From NCBI RefSeq assembly GCF_000720115.1, contig NZ_JOIR01000037.1, forward strand, positions 62,001 through 126,000: 64,000 nucleotides of DNA, written 5' to 3'. Positions within the stretch are counted from its first letter, which is position 1. Each line of letters begins with the position of its first letter. Both the position numbers and the translations under genes were made by a program. Source of the stretch: Streptomyces sp. NRRL F-2580 (GTDB taxonomy: Bacteria; Actinomycetota; Actinomycetes; Streptomycetales; Streptomycetaceae). The notes under the pieces are model-generated. The model was not told the origin of the DNA and made no database searches. It was given only the letters and a program-made list of their open reading frames with translations. This document shows positions 8,216 to 16,377 of this stretch, in pieces.

Positions 8216-8609
8216 GCGCTCCCTCCTTCACGATCGGTGCGAGTCGTCATCGAGATTGTGCTCGCTGGGGGAGGAGCGCGGTAGGGCGCACTTCGTGCGA
8301 AAATTATTGTGAATGTCTTCACAAGGGCGCGGCGGCCTTAGGTGCCCTGGTGTGTGCCCAGGTCGAGAAGGGGGCCTCAGGGGTGTGAACGGGCGTGAAC
8401 GACCCTTCGGGGGGCTTTGTCGGCACGGATGCTTCCGATTTTGCGCGTTGAATTACGGCATCAGGCTGAAGCGCCGGGAAAAGGCCGGCTCGCGGTCCGG
8501 TCCGGTGCGAAATGAAGGAGTCGGACGGGTCGGGCCCGCTAGGGCGCAGGGATCAGCAGGCGCCGCCGTCGGCCTGTCGCAGGGCCCGGGCCCGGTCCGC
8601 GCCGCGCCG

Positions 8610-8790
8610 CGCTGGCCCTGCTGCACGCCCTTGGTGAGGAGCGCCTCCAGGTCCTGCTGCCAGCTCTCGTCGATCTCCTCCTGCGCCGCCTTCAGCGGCT
8701 CGTTGGAGGCGGTACGGCCCACAGCTCGATCCAGAGGGTCCAGCGCGGGTCGTGCGGGCCCTCGGGAGGTAGTGGCCAGGGCCGACATGC
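8610..8790 (-). pseudogene. Frameshifted remnant of a TetR-family regulator C-terminal domain
   Basis: Reading the minus strand, one frame gives PPEGPHDPRWTLWIELWA (to about 8716). The frame beginning five bases later gives ASNEPLKAAQEEIDESWQQD followed by LEALLTKG. Joined, these match the ligand-binding domain pattern of BetI-like TetR regulators (RWTLWIELWAEA.. then LKAAQEEID.SWQ). Five bases instead of a multiple of three separate the pieces, so an indel has broken the frame. The DNA-binding half is absent: the upstream side runs straight into the GC-rich repeat at 8797. The remaining 8216-8609 holds no convincing gene. Confidence 0.55.
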
Positions 8791-8796
8791 TCAAAG

Positions 8797-8988
8797 CCCG
8801 GGGCTCCGCCCCGCACCCCGCGCCTCAAACGCCGGCGGGGCTGAACTTGTGCGGCGAGGCCGGATGGTGGGCGGAGGTCGGAATAGCGCGGCGCAGCTGG
8901 AAGGTGCGGCGCCGGGGCTCCGCCCCGGACCCCGCTCCTCAAACGCCGGCGGGGCTGAATTTGTGCGGCGAGGCTGGATGGTGGGGCG
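8797..8988. repeat. Two copies of a Streptomyces-type GC-rich intergenic repeat
   Basis: Two blocks (8797-8880 and 8912-8988) share GGGGCTCCGCCCC, then CTCAAACGCCGGCGGGGCTG, then TGTGCGGCGAGG and GGATGGTGGG. A third partial copy occurs at 19166-19232. GGGGCTCCGCCCC can fold on itself and may terminate transcription. Such units are scattered between genes in many Streptomyces genomes. Confidence 0.7.
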
Positions 8989-9236
8989 GTGCTGAGGGAT
9001 CGGGCCAGCCCGGCCGGTTGGGACGGGGGTGGGTGTGTGTCGGGGTGATCCCCGCAGGGCGTCGAACGCACTTCCGCCGAGCTCTCCGACCCCTCGTCAC
9101 GTTCGGCGCCCGAGGAGACGCCCCGGCGCGCGCCCGCCCCCGGCACAACCGGCCCCCACCCGGCTCGGCTTCCCGGGCTGCCTGCAGGGCAACCGCGCCG
9201 CGGACCGACCCCCGCCGACAAGCCCGCCATGCCCGC

Positions 9237-9390
9237 CCGCAGGGCAACCCGCGGGGCGCCGCCCCACACCGCCGAGCCGCCCGCAGGGCACCCCGAGGGG
9301 CGCCGCCCCCACACCGCCGAGCCGCCCGCAGGGCAACCCGCGGGGCGCCGCCCCACCCCGCCGAGCCGCCCGCAGGGCACCCGCAAGGGG
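9237..9390. repeat. 44-bp tandem repeat, four copies
   Basis: The sequence GCAGGGCA recurs at 9241, 9285, 9328 and 9372 (period 43-44 bases), each followed by a GGGGCGCCGCC block and CCGCCGAGCC. It ends just downstream of the membrane protein stop at 9396 and can form strong hairpins. Together with 8989-9236, which is GC-rich and holds no gene I can support, it fills the space between the two minus-strand genes. Confidence 0.65.
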
Positions 9391-9395
9391 CCCGG

Positions 9396-10466
9396 TCAGT
9401 TCGGGAGGTCGCTGCCCGCCGCGGGGCCCGGGCGGCCCTTGCGGAGCACCGCGCAGGCCAGGGTGATCGCCGAGCCGGCCACCGCCCAGGCGGCGAGCAC
9501 CAGCATCGGCCCGCCCGCGCCGTTCCCCCGGAAATACGTGATGGAGCGCGCGGCGTACGTACCGGCACCCGGCGGCAGGGCCGGCCCGATGGCGCTCCAG
9601 AACGGCGGCAGCAGCGGGTACGGGTACGCGCCGCCGGCGCTCGGGTTGCCGAGCACCACCACCAGCAGGATCGCCAGGCCGATGCCGATCACGCCCGCGA
9701 GCCCCTGGAAGGCGAGGGTGATCGCGCCGACCGCGAAGACGACCAGGGTGCCCAGCCCCCACAGGCCCATGATGTTGCCGGGCAGCGCGCCCAGGATCGG
9801 GCCCGCGATGACCGTGCCGAGCAGCCCGGCGGCGATCGCGTACAAGAGCAGCGCGCCGAGCCGGATGACGGCGCGGTGTCCGTTGGCGGGCCGGGCGCCG
9901 GCGCTGATCGCGAGGATCGCGGCGCACAGGTAGCCGCCCACGCACCAGCCGATGACCAGGTAGAAGGAGCTCAGGCCGCGGCTGTCGCCCTTGCCGGCCG
10001 GGGCCACGTCGGTGACCCGCAGGGTCCGGCCCTGGGTCTTCTCGACGAAGCCGACGACCTCTTCCACGGCCTGGGACAGCGAGGCGCCGGCGCCGGAGGC
10101 GACCAGCAGCCGGTCGGTCTTGCCGCCCGGGTCGACGATCAGCGCGGCGTCGACGTCCCGGTGCCTGACCTGGTCGAGGGCCGCGGCCTCGTCCTTGACC
10201 ACGCGGGGGTCGAGCGGTTCGCCGGTCAGGGCGCCGAGCTGTTTCGCCGTCTGTTCGGCCACCGGCGCGAGGGGGGCGGTCACGGCGATCGGGATCTCGC
10301 TCGGCTTCGGATGGTGGAAGGCCCCGATGTACGAGGTGATGAAGGCGAGCTGGAGGACCAGCACCCCCAGGACCAGCAGGGCTGCCCGGGTGGTCACGGC
10401 GTCCTTGACCTCGGCGAGGAAGCCTGCGGACGGGCCTGCGTCGGTGCTCTCGGTGGGCTGGGTCAT
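9396..10466 (-). CDS. YhgE/Pip-like ABC-2 family membrane protein
   Basis: 356 aa starting at ATG 10466. One transmembrane helix at about residues 30-52 (ALLVLGVLVLQLAFITSYIG) is followed by an extracellular domain to about residue 170, then five or so hydrophobic helices, ending with a charged tail. This one-plus-five layout is that of the ABC-2 type/DUF3533 family, which includes YhgE/Pip phage-infection-like proteins and the permease half of some exporters. No ATPase gene is adjacent, so its transported substrate, if any, is unknown. It is divergent from dnaE2, and the SOS-box region lies between them. Confidence 0.75.
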   Translation of the reverse strand: MTQPTESTDAGPSAGFLAEVKDAVTTRAALLVLGVLVLQLAFITSYIGAFHHPKPSEIPIAVTAPLAPVAEQTAKQLGALTGEPLDPRVVKDEAAALDQVRHRDVDAALIVDPGGKTDRLLVASGAGASLSQAVEEVVGFVEKTQGRTLRVTDVAPAGKGDSRGLSSFYLVIGWCVGGYLCAAILAISAGARPANGHRAVIRLGALLLYAIAAGLLGTVIAGPILGALPGNIMGLWGLGTLVVFAVGAITLAFQGLAGVIGIGLAILLVVVLGNPSAGGAYPYPLLPPFWSAIGPALPPGAGTYAARSITYFRGNGAGGPMLVLAAWAVAGSAITLACAVLRKGRPGPAAGSDLPN

Positions 10467-10534
10467 GTTCCACACGCTCGGCGTACCGGGGGCGGGGCGC
10501 AGCAGGGGAGGGCTGAATGGATGACCCCAGAGGA

Positions 10535-10550
10535 TCGAACAAGTGTTTCG
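10535..10550. promoter_or_regulatory. LexA-like SOS box upstream of dnaE2
   Basis: TCGAACAAGTGTTTCG matches the actinobacterial LexA operator TCGAAC-N4-GTTCGA, with GAAC-N4-GTTT at the core. It lies 73 bases before the GTG of dnaE2, in the gap shared with the divergent membrane protein gene. DnaE2 is SOS-induced in mycobacteria, so the match fits known biology. Confidence 0.7.
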
Positions 10551-10622
10551 CACGGATATTCGAATTGCTCTATGGTGGGGATGGGGGAGGAGGTGTTCAA
10601 CGAGCGAAGCAGGAGGCCGCGG

Positions 10623-13600
10623 GTGCCTGGTTTTACGCATCTGCACACCGTTTCGGGGTTCTCCATGCGCTACGGAGGCTCGCACCCCGAACGGCTGGCG
10701 GAACGTGCCGCCGAGCGGGGCATGGACGCCCTCGCCCTGACCGACCGCGACACCCTCGCGGGCGCGGTGCGGTTCGCGAAGGCGTGCGCGGAGGCGGGCA
10801 TCCGGCCGTTGTTCGGGGTGGACCTGGCCGTGTCGTCCGCGGCGGGGTCGGCCGGGTCGGGGGGCTCGACCGGCTCCGTCGCGGGCGGCGCGGGCGGCGC
10901 GGGCAGTGCGCGTACGGGCCTCCGCGGTCCCGGATCCGGCGGCCGGGCGGGCTCCGTCGAGGCCTCGTACCGCCGCCGCACCCCCGTCAAGGGCGGGGCC
11001 TTCGTCGACGAGTCCGCCGCGCGGGCCGTCTTCCTGGCCCGGGACGGCGCCGCCGGATGGGCCGAGCTGTGCCGGATGGTCACCGCCGCCCACGCCGGCG
11101 CCGCCCACACCGACGCCGGTGAGCCTGGCCGGACCGGATCCGACGGCGCCGCGCCCCCGCGGGTGGCCGGCGGGCAGCCGGTGCTGCCCTGGTCGGCCCT
11201 GCGCGGGGAGGGCGTCTTCGTCCTCCTCGGGCCCGGCTCCGAAGTGGGGCGGGCGCTCGCCGCGGGCCGCCCCGACCGGGCCGCCCGGCTGCTCGCGCCC
11301 TGGCGGGAGATCTACGGTGACTCCCTGCGCCTGGAGGCCGTCCACCACGGCCGCACCGGCACCGGGCCCGGCTCGCTGCGGCTGGCGGCCCGTACCGTCG
11401 GCTTCGCCGCCGAACAGGGCGTCCCGGCCGTGCTCACGAACGCCGTCCGCTACGCCGACCCCGGCCAGGGCCCGGTCGCCGACATCCTCGACGCGGCCCG
11501 CCGCCTGGTCCCCATCGACCCCCGCGGGCCCCTCGACACCGGCGAACGCTGGCTCAAGGCCCCCGCCGCCATGGCCGAGGCCGCCGACCGCATCGCCCAG
11601 GCGGCCGGGCTGCGCCCCGCCGACGCCAGGCGCCTGCTCGCGGAGACCGCCCGTACCGCCGGGGCCTGCGCCGTGGACCCCGAGGACGACCTCGGCATGG
11701 GCTCCGTGCACTTCCCCGAGGCCCGGCTCGTCGGCGCCGCCCACCGCAGCGCCCAGCGCGTCCTCGCCTCCCGGGCCTCGGCGGGCATGGTGCTGCGCGG
11801 GTACGCGGACGACCGCGCGTACTGGGAGCGGATGCACCACGAGCTCGACATCATCGCCTACCACGGTTTCGCCTCGTACTTCCTGACGGTCGCCCAAGTG
11901 GTGGACGACGTACGGGAGATGGGGATCCGGGTGGCCGCCCGCGGCTCCGGAGCCGGCTCCCTCGTCAACCACCTGCTCGGCATCGCGCACGCCGACCCCG
12001 TCGCGCACGGCCTGCTGATGGAACGCTTCCTGTCCAAGCGCCGGCGCGTCCTGCCCGACATCGACATCGACGTGGAGTCCGCCCGCAGGCTGGAGGTCTA
12101 CCGCCGCATCATCGACCGGTTCGGCACCGAGCGCGTCGCCACCGTCTCCATGCCCGAGACCTACCGGGTGCGGCACGCCGTCCGCGACGTCGGCGCCGCC
12201 CTGTCCATGGACCCGGCCGTCATCGACAGGCTCGCCAAGTCCTTCCCGCACATCCGGGCCCGCGACGCCCGCGCCGCGCTGGCGGAACTCCCCGAACTGC
12301 GTGACGTACGGGGGGAGTCGTACGGGCGGCTGTGGGAGCTCGTCGAATCGCTCGACGCGCTGCCGCGCGGGATCGCCATGCACCCGTGCGGAGTGCTGCT
12401 CTCCGACGCCTCCCTGCTCGCCCGTACGCCCGTGGTGCCCACCAGCGGCGAGGGCTTCCCCATGTCCCAGTTCGACAAGGACGACGTGGAGGAGCTCGGG
12501 CTGCTCAAGCTGGACGTGCTGGGCGTACGGATGCAGTCCGCGATGGCGCACGCCGTCGCGGAGGTCCGGCGCGGCACGGGGGAGGAGCTCGACCTGGACG
12601 ACCCGGCGCAGGTGCCGCCGGGGGACCGGGCCACGTACGAGCTGATCCGCTCGGCCGAGACCCTGGGCTGCTTCCAGATCGAATCCCCGGGCCAGCGCGA
12701 CCTGGTGGGGCGGCTGCAGCCGTCGACCTTCCACGACCTGGTCGTCGACATCTCCCTCTTCCGGCCGGGGCCGGTGGCCGCCGACATGGTGCGGCCCTTC
12801 ATCGAGGCCCGGCACGGACGGGCGCCGGTCCGCTTCCCGCACCCGGACCTGGCGGACGCGCTGCGCGAGACGTACGGGGTGGTGGTCTTCCACGAGCAGA
12901 TCATCGAGATCGTGCACGTCATGACCGGCTGCGGGCGGGACGAGGCCGACCGCGTGCGGCGCGGCCTGTCCGACCCGCAGTCGCAGGCGCGCATCAAGGT
13001 CTGGTTCGCGGCGGAGGCGGGCGGGCGCGGCTATCCGGCGGAGGTGATCGCGCGGACCTGGGAGATCGTGGAGGCCTTCGGCAGTTACGGCTTCTGCAAG
13101 GCGCACGCGGTGGCCTTCGCCGTGCCCACGTACCAGTCGGCGTGGCTGAAGGCGCACCATCCGGCGGCCTTCTACGCCGGGCTGCTGACCCACGATCCGG
13201 GGATGTACCCGAAGCGGCTGCTGCTGGCGGACGCGCGGCGGCGGGGCGTGCCGGTGCTGCCGCTGGACGTGAACCGGTCGGCGGCCGCCCATCGCATCGA
13301 ACTGGTGTCCGATGTCGCGGCCCGGGCGGTGTGGGGGCTGCGCCTGGGCCTGTCCGACGTCCACGGCATCAGTGGGGCCGAGGCCGGCCGGATCGAGGAC
13401 GGACAGCCGTACGCCTCCCTGCGCGACTTCTGGGACCGGGCGCACCCGGGCCGCCCGGTCGCCGAACGACTGGCACAGGTAGGGGCGTTGGACGCCTTCG
13501 GCGCCAACCGGCGCGACCTGCTCCTGCACTTGACCGAACTGCACGGTGCCCAGCGGGCGGCCGGGGTGCGCGGCCCCCAACTCCCCCTGGAGGGCGGCCG

Positions 13601-14318
13601 GTCCACGGCCTCCGTCGGGCTGCCCGACCTCACCGAGGCGGAACGGCTCAGCGCCGAGCTGGGCGTCCTCGGCATGGACGCCTCGCGGCACCTGATGGGG
13701 GACCACCACGCCTTCCTGGCCGAGCTGGGAGTGGTCCCGGCGCACCGGCTGCGGGACACCGCGCACGGGCAGACCGTGCTGGTCGCGGGGGCCAAGGCGG
13801 CCACCCAGACCCCGCCGATCCGGTCCGGGAAGCGGGTCATCTTCACCACCCTGGACGACGGCACGGGCCTGGTCGACCTGGCCTTCTTCGACGACAGCCA
13901 CGAGCGGTGCGCGCACACCGTCTTCCACTCCTTCCTGCTGCTGGTACGGGGTGTCGTGCAGCGGCGGGGCCCGCAGAGCCTGAGCGTGGTCGGGGCGGCG
14001 GCGTGGAACCTGGCGGAGCTGGTGGAACTGCGGGCGGCGGGCGGTCTGGACGCGGTGGCGGGCCGGCTGGCGGCCGAGCCGGCCGCCTCCGGCGGTGACG
14101 GTCGTGGCGGTGACGGTGGTGACGGTCGTGGTGGCGGTGACGGCGCCGACGGTCGTGGCGGTGACGGTGCGGCGGAGGAGCAGGAACAGGTCCCCGAGCG
14201 CCGGATCCGCATGTCCACGGGGTACGAGATGAACCCGTGGGCCGACCTCCAGCCCCCGGGCACCGGCCCCGCGACCGGCCGCAAGCTGTGGCACTCCAGC
14301 CCGGGGAGCGCGGGATGA
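10623..14318 (+). CDS. dnaE2: Error-prone DNA polymerase III alpha subunit DnaE2
   Basis: 1231 aa from GTG 10623, chosen because AGGAGG lies six bases upstream and the protein then begins VPGFTHLHTVSGFSMRYG, the expected N-terminus; the open frame extends upstream without homology. It has an N-terminal PHP domain, then the polymerase core with the acidic triad in PDIDIDVES (about residue 478) and LKLDVLG (about 629). The thumb/fingers follow, and a C-terminal OB-like region carries TLDDGTGLVDLAFF. A Gly/Asp-rich insert (GGDGRGGDGGDGRGGG) precedes the end. DnaE2 performs translesion synthesis during the SOS response. It overlaps the next gene by ATGA and has a LexA-like box upstream. Confidence 0.93.
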   Translation: MPGFTHLHTVSGFSMRYGGSHPERLAERAAERGMDALALTDRDTLAGAVRFAKACAEAGIRPLFGVDLAVSSAAGSAGSGGSTGSVAGGAGGAGSARTGLRGPGSGGRAGSVEASYRRRTPVKGGAFVDESAARAVFLARDGAAGWAELCRMVTAAHAGAAHTDAGEPGRTGSDGAAPPRVAGGQPVLPWSALRGEGVFVLLGPGSEVGRALAAGRPDRAARLLAPWREIYGDSLRLEAVHHGRTGTGPGSLRLAARTVGFAAEQGVPAVLTNAVRYADPGQGPVADILDAARRLVPIDPRGPLDTGERWLKAPAAMAEAADRIAQAAGLRPADARRLLAETARTAGACAVDPEDDLGMGSVHFPEARLVGAAHRSAQRVLASRASAGMVLRGYADDRAYWERMHHELDIIAYHGFASYFLTVAQVVDDVREMGIRVAARGSGAGSLVNHLLGIAHADPVAHGLLMERFLSKRRRVLPDIDIDVESARRLEVYRRIIDRFGTERVATVSMPETYRVRHAVRDVGAALSMDPAVIDRLAKSFPHIRARDARAALAELPELRDVRGESYGRLWELVESLDALPRGIAMHPCGVLLSDASLLARTPVVPTSGEGFPMSQFDKDDVEELGLLKLDVLGVRMQSAMAHAVAEVRRGTGEELDLDDPAQVPPGDRATYELIRSAETLGCFQIESPGQRDLVGRLQPSTFHDLVVDISLFRPGPVAADMVRPFIEARHGRAPVRFPHPDLADALRETYGVVVFHEQIIEIVHVMTGCGRDEADRVRRGLSDPQSQARIKVWFAAEAGGRGYPAEVIARTWEIVEAFGSYGFCKAHAVAFAVPTYQSAWLKAHHPAAFYAGLLTHDPGMYPKRLLLADARRRGVPVLPLDVNRSAAAHRIELVSDVAARAVWGLRLGLSDVHGISGAEAGRIEDGQPYASLRDFWDRAHPGRPVAERLAQVGALDAFGANRRDLLLHLTELHGAQRAAGVRGPQLPLEGGRSTASVGLPDLTEAERLSAELGVLGMDASRHLMGDHHAFLAELGVVPAHRLRDTAHGQTVLVAGAKAATQTPPIRSGKRVIFTTLDDGTGLVDLAFFDDSHERCAHTVFHSFLLLVRGVVQRRGPQSLSVVGAAAWNLAELVELRAAGGLDAVAGRLAAEPAASGGDGRGGDGGDGRGGGDGADGRGGDGAAEEQEQVPERRIRMSTGYEMNPWADLQPPGTGPATGRKLWHSSPGSAG

Positions 14319-15313
14319 GCACCGTGATGTGCCTGCGGCTGAGCCCCGCCGGCGGCGGACCGCTCGGGGCCGAGGCGTACGCCGGGGTGCTCGCGCTGCT
14401 CGGCGGGATCACCCCGGCCGTGCAGGCCCTGGCGCCCGACACCGCCCTCGCCGATGTCCGGGGCGCGCTGCGCTACTTCGGCTGCGACGCCCGCCGGCTG
14501 GCCGCCGTGGTCCGGGTCAGGTCCCTCGCCCTGTACGGCGTGGACGCCGCCGTCGGCGTGGCCGGCAACCCCATGCTGGCCCGGGCGGCGGCCCGCGAGG
14601 CCCGGCCCGGGGACACCCTGGTGATCCCCGACGAGCCCGCCGCCGTACGGGAGTTCCTGGCGGGCAAGCCCGTCACCGTCCTCGACGGGGTCGGCCCCAG
14701 GGCCGCCCGTACCCTGTGCTCCTACGGCCTCGACTCCGTCGGCCGGGTCGCCGAGGCCCCGCCCGCCGCCCTGCGGCGGATCCTCGGCGCCCGGCTCGGC
14801 CGCGAGGTGCACGAACGCGCCCTCGGCGTCGACCGCACCCCCGTCCGTCCGGGCGCGGCCGCCCGCACCATCGCCGCCGAGCGGCTCTTCGACCGGGACG
14901 AGCTGGACCCCGTACGGCACCGGCGGGCCCTGCTCTCGCTGACGGAGGAGCTCGGCGCGAAGCTTCGTACACAAGGACCGGGCCGGGGGCAGGTCTGCCG
15001 GGCCCTCTCGCTCACCGTCCGCTGCGCCGACCGCACCACGCTCACCCGCACCCGCACCCTGGCCGAACCCACCGCGCATTCGGCCACCCTGACCGCCACG
15101 GCCTACGCCCTCTACGAGGGGCTCGGCCTGCAACGGGCCCGGGTCCGCGCGCTGTCCCTGCGGGCCGAGGGCCTGACCCCGGCCGAACGGGCCGTGCGGC
15201 AGCTCAGTTTCGATCCCGAGGACGAGAAGGCCCGTCGGCTGGAAGCCGTCACGGACCGGGTCCGCGCCCGCTTCGGGCCGCAGGCCATCGCCCGTGGCTC
15301 ACTGGCCGCCTGA
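14315..15313 (+). CDS. ImuB-like Y-family DNA polymerase-related protein
   Basis: 332 aa from ATG 14315, overlapping dnaE2 by ATGA. It has Y-family architecture: a helix-hairpin-helix region VLDGVGPRAARTLCSYGLDSVG in the middle and a little-finger-like C-terminal domain. The catalytic acidic residues of DinB-type enzymes (DxD near the N-terminus and the SxDE motif) are not present; the corresponding stretch reads ALADVRGALRYFG. This is the hallmark of ImuB, the non-catalytic partner that recruits DnaE2 to the beta clamp. No imuA-prime gene lies beside it. It could instead be a shortened DinB relative, but the coupling with dnaE2 favours ImuB. Confidence 0.78.
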   Translation: MSTVMCLRLSPAGGGPLGAEAYAGVLALLGGITPAVQALAPDTALADVRGALRYFGCDARRLAAVVRVRSLALYGVDAAVGVAGNPMLARAAAREARPGDTLVIPDEPAAVREFLAGKPVTVLDGVGPRAARTLCSYGLDSVGRVAEAPPAALRRILGARLGREVHERALGVDRTPVRPGAAARTIAAERLFDRDELDPVRHRRALLSLTEELGAKLRTQGPGRGQVCRALSLTVRCADRTTLTRTRTLAEPTAHSATLTATAYALYEGLGLQRARVRALSLRAEGLTPAERAVRQLSFDPEDEKARRLEAVTDRVRARFGPQAIARGSLAA

Positions 15314-15471
15314 CGGTCGATCGGACGACACGCGAGTTTTTACCGACGCGTAACTTCCCTGTGTTGCTACTCACCCGTAATTTGGCGGCAGCAGCGCCCC
15401 CTTGTGATCCGGATCACGGGATGAACCCCCACGCCCCATCCCCTTGAGTCGAACCGCAAGGAGATCACACG

Positions 15472-16332
15472 ATGCTGCCCTGGAGACGCCTGCTCCGCCC
15501 GCTGGCCGTCCTCACCCTCACCGCCGCCGCACTCGTCGCCCCCACCGGCGCAGCGCAGGCCGCGTCCGCCCCCAGCAGCGGCTGGAACAACTGGTCGTGC
15601 AAGCCGTCCGCCGCGCACCCGCGCCCCGTCGTCCTCGTGCACGGCACCTTCGGCAACTCCGTCGACAACTGGCTCGGACTCGCGCCGTACCTCGTGCACC
15701 GCGGGTACTGCGTCTACTCCCTCGACTACGGGCAACTGCCCGGCGTGCCCTTCTTCAACGGGCTCGGCCCCCTCGACAAGTCCGCCGGCCAGCTCGACGT
15801 CTTCGTCGACAAGGTGCTCGCCGCCACCGGCTCCGCCAAGACCGACATCATCGGCCACTCGCAGGGCGGCATGATGCCGCGCTACTACCTGAAGTTCCTC
15901 GGCGGCGCCGAGAAGGTCAACGCGCTGGTCGGGCTCGCCCCCGACAACCACGGCACCACCCTGCTGGGCTTCACCAAGCTGCTCCCGTACTTTCCCGGGG
16001 CCGAGGACCTGATCAGCACCGCGACCCCGGGCCTCGCCGACCAGATCGCCGGATCCGCCTTCCAGCAGAAGCTGAACGCGGGCGGGGACACCGTGCCGGG
16101 GGTGAAGTACACGGTGATCGCCACCCAGTACGACGAGGTGGTCACGCCGTACCGGAGCGCGTTCCTGAACGGGCCCAACGTGCGGAACGTCGTACTCCAG
16201 GACCTGTGCGTGCTGGACCTCTCGGAGCACGTCGCCATCGGGCTCACCGACCGGATCGCCTGGCACGAGGCGCTCAACGCCCTCGACCCGGCCCACGCCG
16301 AACGGACCACCTGCGCCTCCGTCTTCGACTGA
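15472..16332 (+). CDS. Secreted triacylglycerol lipase/esterase (alpha/beta hydrolase)
   Basis: 286 aa. A Sec signal peptide is clear: MLPWRRLLRP, a hydrophobic core of about 15 residues and a cleavage site after GAAQA (about residue 31). The mature protein has VVLVHGTFGNSVDNW (oxyanion region), the nucleophile elbow IIGHSQGGMM, an aspartate in YDEVVTPY and a histidine in LSEHVAIG. These match Streptomyces extracellular lipases with a class 2 lipase fold. The enzyme should hydrolyse lipids outside the cell. A ribosome binding site AAGGAG lies six bases before the ATG. The neighbouring LPMO gene converges on it. Confidence 0.9.
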   Translation: MLPWRRLLRPLAVLTLTAAALVAPTGAAQAASAPSSGWNNWSCKPSAAHPRPVVLVHGTFGNSVDNWLGLAPYLVHRGYCVYSLDYGQLPGVPFFNGLGPLDKSAGQLDVFVDKVLAATGSAKTDIIGHSQGGMMPRYYLKFLGGAEKVNALVGLAPDNHGTTLLGFTKLLPYFPGAEDLISTATPGLADQIAGSAFQQKLNAGGDTVPGVKYTVIATQYDEVVTPYRSAFLNGPNVRNVVLQDLCVLDLSEHVAIGLTDRIAWHEALNALDPAHAERTTCASVFD

Positions 16333-16377
16333 CGGGCGGCGCGGGCGGTCCGCGGCGTTCACCGGTGTACGGGTGAG

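Noticed and set aside
8797..9390. CRISPR array
   Set aside because: The repeats are tandem or paired without unique spacers of constant length, and no cas genes are present anywhere in the window.
8313..10622. A long in-frame extension of dnaE2
   Set aside because: The polymerase homology starts at VPGFTHLHTVSG, with AGGAGG just upstream at GTG 10623; the extension is Arg/Ala/Gly shadow, partly antisense to the membrane protein gene and includes the SOS box.
9396..14294. A 1632-codon open frame on the minus strand
   Set aside because: Only 9396-10466 is a real gene (membrane protein). The rest is antisense to dnaE2, low in complexity, and is open because of third-position GC bias.
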